DNA of 8,819 nt from Scatosoma sp045128055 (GTDB lineage Bacteria > Bacillota > Clostridia > Christensenellales > Borkfalkiaceae): contig JBGVRC010000001.1 in the NCBI GenBank assembly GCA_045128055.1, positions 1 to 8,819 of the forward strand, read 5' to 3'. Both the position numbers and the translations under genes were made by a program. Below, in pieces: positions 5,180 through 8,819 of this stretch; the stretch's first letter is position 1; each line of letters begins with the position of its first letter. Below the pieces are notes generated by a model. It did not search any database, was not told where the DNA came from, and was given only the letters and a program-made list of their open reading frames with translations.

Positions 5180-7648
5180 TTATACTTCCGTCATTTTCGC
5201 AAAGTCTGTAACGATAATATCCTGTGCGTTGATAGGCTGGTCGCAGTTGATTTCCACCGTTTGCTCCGTACCCGCTTCTACGTCCAAATAGTTGTCCGAG
5301 TACACGCATTTATAATTGTCTTTCATCGAAATGAATACCGATTTTGCAAATTCGTTGGCTTTAATCGTAACCTTGATTTTGTTTGCGTTCACCGTTTGCG
5401 TCTTTACTTCATAATTGCTGGTAAACGCGTGATTGCGCCACATTCCGTCCGAATACAAGGTGGTTTTCTTTTGTCCGTCGTCTACGTATTCCGCAAACAA
5501 ATACACCGTTTCGTCTTTGCAGTTGAAATTGACCGCTTTTGCGAAAACTTTGTTTTCCAAAGCCACGATATCCGCTTCGTCCTGATAAACGATTTTCCCG
5601 TCAAAGGTCTTTGCTCCGTATCTTACCTTGGTAGTAAACGGTTGCAGCGTATCGTTGACAACGATCAATTCCGTTACGCCCTTATTGTTTTGCACAAAGG
5701 TGACAAGTCTGGGGGCAAAAGATTTTTTCATTTGATAGTATACTTGCTTGGGTTCGCACCAATAATCGACGCAAGACCAGCTTCCCGAAGGCCAAATATC
5801 CGTATACATCCAAGCCATAAAGCCGCCCGTAACGCCTTCGCCCGCTCTTGTAAATTCCGCTTCCGCACGCATAGCTTCCGCGTGTACAAGCATCGCTTTC
5901 GCCGTGAAGTTTTCGAGCGTCGTCACTTCGCCGTACATATCCGCCGCATACTTGATTTGACGCTTTGCAAAGGTCATCGGTACGCTGCCGTAGGGATTTT
6001 CCATCAATCTATCGTCCCAAAGCTCGTTCATCGGCCAAAGCTTATCCGCGGGATAAATTTTCTTGTTCGTTTCAATCGTGTTGGGGCCCATAAGCGCCGC
6101 TTCCGAAACGAAAGGCACGCGCTTTTGCGCAACCAAATCTCTGTAAACGTCAATCCCTTCCACAAGGCTTCTTTCAAAGGAGTTGTGGTGACTTTCGCCG
6201 GAGTTAGCGTCCTGCCCAACGTCCGTCCAGCTACAAGGCGATTGTCTTGCAAAGGGACGGGTTTTATCCAAGTCCAAAATCGTGCCTTGCAACAATACGT
6301 TTACGAAGAAGTCGCCCTTCGTTATGCATCTGCCGTACGCGCCCGTTTTTTCGTTGCCGCCGCACCAATATACGAGCGATACGTGATTGCGAAGTCTTTT
6401 TACCTGATACACGACTTCTTTTAACATATTGTCGACCCATTCGGGCTTATCTTCGGGAATGTCTGCGCACGCAAGCATAATATCCTGCCATACGAGAATA
6501 CCTTTTTCGTCGCAAAGGTCGTAGAAAATATCCTTTTCGTAGATACCGCCGCCCCAAACGCGAAGCATATTGTAGTTGCCGTCCACCGCTAAGTTGACAA
6601 GCTTTTCATACTTTTCGTCTTCCACGACGCCCGTGAAGCATTCCACGGGAATCCAGTTTGCGCCCTTGGCAAAAATCACTTTACCGTTGATTTCTAATTC
6701 ATAGCCAAGGAATGCGTCCGCTTTGGGTTTTTCAAGCAATTTCACCGACCTAAACCCTAATTTCCCCGTTTTTTCAGCAATAATTTTGCCGCCGCGTTCT
6801 AATTGGACCTTGTAGGTATACAAAGGCTGCGCGCCATAGCCCGCAGGCCACCAAAGCTCGGGATTTTCCACGATAAAGCAAGCAAGGTTTTTCTTTCCTA
6901 CCGCTTTAAAGGATTTCTTGATAAAGGTATTACTGAAAGGCTTTTCGGATACGTAATAATGCAACGTATCCCCGTCTTCTTGCACGTACGAGTTGTCAAT
7001 GACCTTGCCGTTTGCGTCCATAATGGGGTTGGTATCGTAATTGAGCTCGGTTAAAAAGGTGATATTCCCTTCGTCGTCCGCAATCGTGTATACGTCTTCG
7101 ATTTTGCATTGAGCGCCGTATTCCAAAACTACGTCTTGCCAAATCCCATACGCGCAAATCTTCGGCGCCCAATCCCAGCCGAAATGGCATTGCGCCTTGC
7201 GTACAAAAATTCTCGCTTCGTTGAAAATGGAATAATACCCCGACGTATCAAAGGTATCCATTTTGTTGAGCGTAGAATGCATTTCTACGCGCACTTCGTT
7301 TTTACCGAGCTTTAATACGTCCTTTACGTCGTAACGGAATTGCAAGAACATATTATCCGTGCTGCCAAGCAATTTTCCGTTTACGTAAATATCCGAATAT
7401 ACGTCAACGCCGTTAAACACAAGCTCGATACTTTCTTCCTTTAAAAGAGCTTCGTCCGCATTGATTTCGCCGATATATGTAAAATCCCGACGGGGAATCC
7501 AATCGTTTTCCTTTTGATTGTCGCCAAAATAGGGATTTTTTACAATCCCCGCCTTATATAAATCAATCGTAATATCCCCCGGCACTTGCGCGGGGATTTG
7601 TTTTCCGTCATACTCTAATTTCCAGTTTTGCAACGTAAGTCTTTTCAT
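5180..7648 (-). CDS. Beta-mannosidase, glycoside hydrolase family 2
   Basis: This 822-residue enzyme should remove terminal beta-D-mannose from manno-oligosaccharides or N-glycan cores. Domains: N-terminal jelly-roll (about 1-178; VPGDITIDLYKAGI and NDWIPRRDF are typical of beta-mannosidases), Ig-like domain (about 180-300), TIM barrel (about 310-645) and a C-terminal Ig-like part (about 730-815). In the barrel, KGANWIPVE (328-336), MLRVWGGGIYEKDIFYDLCDE (361-381) and LVWQDIMLAC (385-394) are beta-mannosidase hallmarks. The acid/base is Glu433 in WCGGNE and the nucleophile Glu516 in FVSE. No signal peptide is present, so it is cytoplasmic. The ATG at 7646-7648 has AAGGAG about 9 bases upstream. 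Length is normal for the family. Two promoters and a long leader precede it; galM lies upstream on the same strand. Other GH2 activities are less likely given the WQD and VWGGG motifs. Confidence 0.92.
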   Translation of the reverse strand: MKRLTLQNWKLEYDGKQIPAQVPGDITIDLYKAGIVKNPYFGDNQKENDWIPRRDFTYIGEINADEALLKEESIELVFNGVDVYSDIYVNGKLLGSTDNMFLQFRYDVKDVLKLGKNEVRVEMHSTLNKMDTFDTSGYYSIFNEARIFVRKAQCHFGWDWAPKICAYGIWQDVVLEYGAQCKIEDVYTIADDEGNITFLTELNYDTNPIMDANGKVIDNSYVQEDGDTLHYYVSEKPFSNTFIKKSFKAVGKKNLACFIVENPELWWPAGYGAQPLYTYKVQLERGGKIIAEKTGKLGFRSVKLLEKPKADAFLGYELEINGKVIFAKGANWIPVECFTGVVEDEKYEKLVNLAVDGNYNMLRVWGGGIYEKDIFYDLCDEKGILVWQDIMLACADIPEDKPEWVDNMLKEVVYQVKRLRNHVSLVYWCGGNEKTGAYGRCITKGDFFVNVLLQGTILDLDKTRPFARQSPCSWTDVGQDANSGESHHNSFERSLVEGIDVYRDLVAQKRVPFVSEAALMGPNTIETNKKIYPADKLWPMNELWDDRLMENPYGSVPMTFAKRQIKYAADMYGEVTTLENFTAKAMLVHAEAMRAEAEFTRAGEGVTGGFMAWMYTDIWPSGSWSCVDYWCEPKQVYYQMKKSFAPRLVTFVQNNKGVTELIVVNDTLQPFTTKVRYGAKTFDGKIVYQDEADIVALENKVFAKAVNFNCKDETVYLFAEYVDDGQKKTTLYSDGMWRNHAFTSNYEVKTQTVNANKIKVTIKANEFAKSVFISMKDNYKCVYSDNYLDVEAGTEQTVEINCDQPINAQDIIVTDFAKMTEV

Positions 7649-7695
7649 TTATGCGAGCTCCTTAAAATTTAGAAATTATCCTTTTTATACCTATG

Positions 7696-7815
7696 CTATG
7701 TAATTATACATTCCATTTTTCGCCGTGTCTTGTCTTTTTTGAAAAGAAAATTGTGTTTTTTTATACAAATAAAGCATGTCGCTACGCATTTATTATTTGT
7801 ATCGACGCGCTTCAT
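7696..7815 (-). CDS. Possible 39-residue leader ORF (hypothetical)
   Basis: This 39-codon ORF starts at an ATG whose first two bases and the preceding A/TGA overlap the stop of the 7-codon ORF upstream (ATGA), the usual arrangement for coupled translation. The product is very basic, with a C-x3-C-x2-C cluster (Cys10, Cys14, Cys17), a further Cys36 and many Lys/Arg in the second half. It has no strong ribosome binding site of its own and would need coupling. Its second half overlaps the downstream promoter. It resembles no family I know and may be chance. Confidence 0.2.
   Translation of the reverse strand: MKRVDTNNKCVATCFICIKKHNFLFKKDKTRRKMECIIT
7703..7731 (-). promoter_or_regulatory. Possible second, proximal promoter of the beta-mannosidase
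   Basis: On the minus strand AAGACA (7726-7731) and a perfect TATAAT (7703-7708) are 17 bases apart. Transcription would begin near 7696, giving a leader of about 48 bases that bypasses the tiny ORFs and hairpins. The -35 has two mismatches to consensus. Confidence 0.4.
7763..7802 (-). other. A/T-rich hairpin in the mannosidase leader
   Basis: ATACAAATAA (7763-7772) and TTATTTGTAT (7793-7802) form a perfect 10-bp stem around a 20-base loop. On the transcribed strand it is followed by A residues, not T residues, so it does not look like a terminator for mannosidase transcripts. A structural or protein-binding role in the leader is possible. Confidence 0.5.
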
Positions 7816-7820
7816 CGCGT
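7805..7820 (-). other. Small GC-rich hairpin at the junction of the two tiny ORFs
   Basis: ACGCG and CGCGT pair around a 6-base loop. The loop contains the stop of the 7-codon ORF and the overlapping ATG of the next one. It sits directly before the 10-bp A/T-rich stem, so the leader RNA could fold into two consecutive stems. Confidence 0.4.
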
Positions 7821-7835
7821 ACCTGCCCCGTCCAT
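7812..7835 (-). CDS. Possible 7-residue leader peptide MDGAGTR
   Basis: A 7-codon ORF begins at the ATG at 7833-7835, with AAGGA 4 bases upstream. The predicted transcript start of the strong promoter (about 7860) leaves some 17 bases before this ribosome binding site, a normal spacing for a first cistron. It ends with TGA overlapping the next ATG. Position and ribosome binding site make translation plausible; function as a leader peptide is speculation. Confidence 0.3.
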   Translation of the reverse strand: MDGAGTR

Positions 7836-7866
7836 AATTCCTTAAAACGTGTATTTTCACTATTAC

Positions 7867-7894
7867 ATTATACACCTTTTTTTATAATTGTCAA
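7867..7894 (-). promoter_or_regulatory. Consensus sigma-A promoter upstream of the beta-mannosidase
   Basis: On the minus strand a perfect TTGACA (7889-7894) and a perfect TATAAT (7867-7872) are separated by 16 bases. Transcription should start near 7860, about 210 bases before the mannosidase ATG. It lies immediately after the galM stop. Such a strong core promoter would usually need repression or leader-based control, but no clear operator overlaps it. Confidence 0.85.
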
Positions 7895-7911
7895 CACCTA
7901 TTTACTCTTTT

Positions 7912-8819
7912 TTAATCGTAATTCACAGAAAATTTATACACGGTAATTTCGTGATATTCTTCCCCTGCCTTTAATACCGTAGACGGATAGTTGGAACAGT
8001 TTGGCGAGTTGGGATAGCCCTGCGTTTCCAAGCAAATCGCGCTATGGTTTTGATAGAGCTTTTTGCCTTGATACTCGCCTAAAACGCAAGCGGAGTACAG
8101 CTGTACCCCCGGAAGCGTGGTGAAACATTCCATCTTTCTGCCCGTTTCGCTATCGTAAACAGCGGCGCAAAGCTCCAAGCCCTTTTCCGTTTCTCTTTCA
8201 AGGCAATAGTTAAAATCGAAGCCGTTGCAACGCTTTATCAGCTCCGCATCGGAAAACATATCCTTGCCGAGCAATTTTGCGGGATAAAAGCTGTACGGCG
8301 TGCCGTCGATTTCTATGTATTCGCCGTGCGGGATAAGGTCTTTATCCACCTTGGTGATACGGCGGGATTTTATCATCAATTCCTGCCCAAGCACCGTATC
8401 CTGCCCGCCGATATTGAAATAGGAATGGTTGGTTAAATTGCAAACCGTATCCTTATTAGAAAGGGCGAAGTATTCGATTTTCAGCTCGTTTTCGTCCGTT
8501 AAGCAAAACGCAACCTTCACCTTTAATTCCCCCGGAAAGCCGCCTGCTCCGTCGGGGGAAGTATGGGATAAAACAAGCGTATCGTTTTCTATATCCGCAG
8601 ACCAAATTACGCGGTCGAAATTAGAAGAATATCCGCCGTGCAAGGTGTTGCTCTTTTCGTTGGCTTCCAAGCGATACTCCGTTCCGTTCAAGGTAAACCT
8701 TGCCCCTTCGATACGGTTGCCGAAACGCCCGATTGTAGCCCCGAAATAGGGATTTTCTCCGTAATAGTCTTCGGGTTTTGCGCAGCCGACGATCAAATCG
8801 TCAAAATTCCCCTTTTTAT
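7912..8819 (-). CDS. galM: Aldose 1-epimerase (mutarotase), partial (5' end outside window)
   Basis: GalM interconverts the alpha and beta anomers of aldoses such as galactose or glucose, feeding sugars released by glycosidases into catabolism. About 302 residues are visible. The frame stays open to the right edge and the first visible residues (KKGNFDDLIVG) match the internal GalM stretch about 40 residues from the start, so the true N-terminus is outside. Motifs in order: NPYFGATIGRFGNRI, NTLHGG (His at 8638-8640), NLTNHSYFNIGG (general-acid His at 8425-8427) and ICLETQGYPNSPN (general-base Glu at 8026-8028). All catalytic positions are intact and the C-terminus (YKFSVNYD) is normal. It is on the same strand as the mannosidase, 263 bases upstream, which suggests a shared sugar-use locus, although the mannosidase has its own promoter. 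Confidence 0.94.
   Translation of the reverse strand, partial: KKGNFDDLIVGCAKPEDYYGENPYFGATIGRFGNRIEGARFTLNGTEYRLEANEKSNTLHGGYSSNFDRVIWSADIENDTLVLSHTSPDGAGGFPGELKVKVAFCLTDENELKIEYFALSNKDTVCNLTNHSYFNIGGQDTVLGQELMIKSRRITKVDKDLIPHGEYIEIDGTPYSFYPAKLLGKDMFSDAELIKRCNGFDFNYCLERETEKGLELCAAVYDSETGRKMECFTTLPGVQLYSACVLGEYQGKKLYQNHSAICLETQGYPNSPNCSNYPSTVLKAGEEYHEITVYKFSVNYD

Larger units (their letters stand above)
7649..7911. other. Long leader and promoter region upstream of the beta-mannosidase
   Basis: This 263-base stretch between galM and the mannosidase gene holds, in minus-strand order, a consensus promoter (7867-7894), two tiny overlapping ORFs (7812-7835 and 7696-7815), a GC-rich hairpin (7805-7820), a 10-bp A/T-rich stem (7763-7802) and a weaker promoter (7703-7731). 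I do not recognise a known riboswitch fold. There is no clear terminator after galM, so read-through from galM is possible. Confidence 0.6.

Noticed and set aside
5261..6424. A 387-codon plus-strand open frame opposite the beta-mannosidase gene
   Set aside because: It lies wholly antisense to a gene with clear catalytic motifs, encodes a Arg/Phe/His-rich product without family motifs, and has no convincing ribosome binding site; it is a codon-usage shadow.
7754..7802. Hairpin plus T-run read as a terminator or attenuator for the mannosidase
   Set aside because: On the transcribed strand the stem is followed by A residues; the T-run is on the wrong side for minus-strand transcripts, and no plus-strand gene precedes it.
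8794..8796. TTG at 8794-8796 as the start of galM
   Set aside because: The frame remains open to the window edge and upstream codons (KKGNFDD) match the internal GalM sequence, so the start lies outside the window.
1..8819. Mobile element, CRISPR array, tRNA/rRNA, toxin-antitoxin or defence genes
   Set aside because: No transposase or integrase, terminal inverted repeats, spaced direct repeats, cloverleaf or defence-protein motifs were seen; the window is a fairly ordinary carbohydrate and phosphate utilisation region.

Overview
The window looks like chromosomal DNA of a Bacillota (Clostridia-type) bacterium, plausibly from a gut or other fibre-rich habitat. The reasons are strong AGGAG-type ribosome binding sites before every complete gene, sigma-A style promoters, A/T-rich intergenic stretches between genes of intermediate GC, lipoproteins with Ser/Glu-rich linkers, and an AraC regulator beside intracellular glycosidases. 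The assignment is inference; no rRNA, tRNA or marker gene is present.

Layout. Positions 1-3581 hold a minus-strand gene set read right to left: an AraC-family regulator (2634-3581), a compact GH78-type alpha-L-rhamnosidase-like enzyme (726-2621), and the start of a metallophosphoesterase lipoprotein that runs off the left edge (1-687). Gaps of 12 and 38 bases with no terminator suggest one operon. A roughly 400-base A/T-rich intergenic region (3582-3990) separates this from a plus-strand exported alkaline phosphatase (3991-5085) with a near-consensus promoter. A perfect 12-bp hairpin (5112-5141) serves as a terminator between the phosphatase and the convergent GH2 beta-mannosidase (5180-7648, minus). 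Upstream of the mannosidase is a 263-base region with a TTGACA/TATAAT promoter, a leader of about 210 bases with two tiny overlapping ORFs and two hairpins, and a weaker second promoter. At the right edge lies galM (aldose 1-epimerase), whose start is outside the window.

How the genes fit together. The two glycosidases and GalM have no export signal where their N-termini are visible, so imported oligosaccharides would be trimmed in the cytoplasm and the released sugar anomers equilibrated by GalM. The AraC protein probably senses a sugar and controls the rhamnosidase operon. The two phosphatases carry export or lipoprotein signals and act outside the membrane; one appears co-transcribed with the glycosidase, hinting at phosphorylated glycans or general phosphate scavenging. 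No transporter, sugar kinase or isomerase lies in the window.

I see no mobile element, CRISPR array, RNA gene, defence system or clearly new machine. The points most worth a second look are the long mannosidase leader with its tiny ORFs, the cluster of dyads upstream of araC, and the pairing of a sugar operon with an exported phosphatase.
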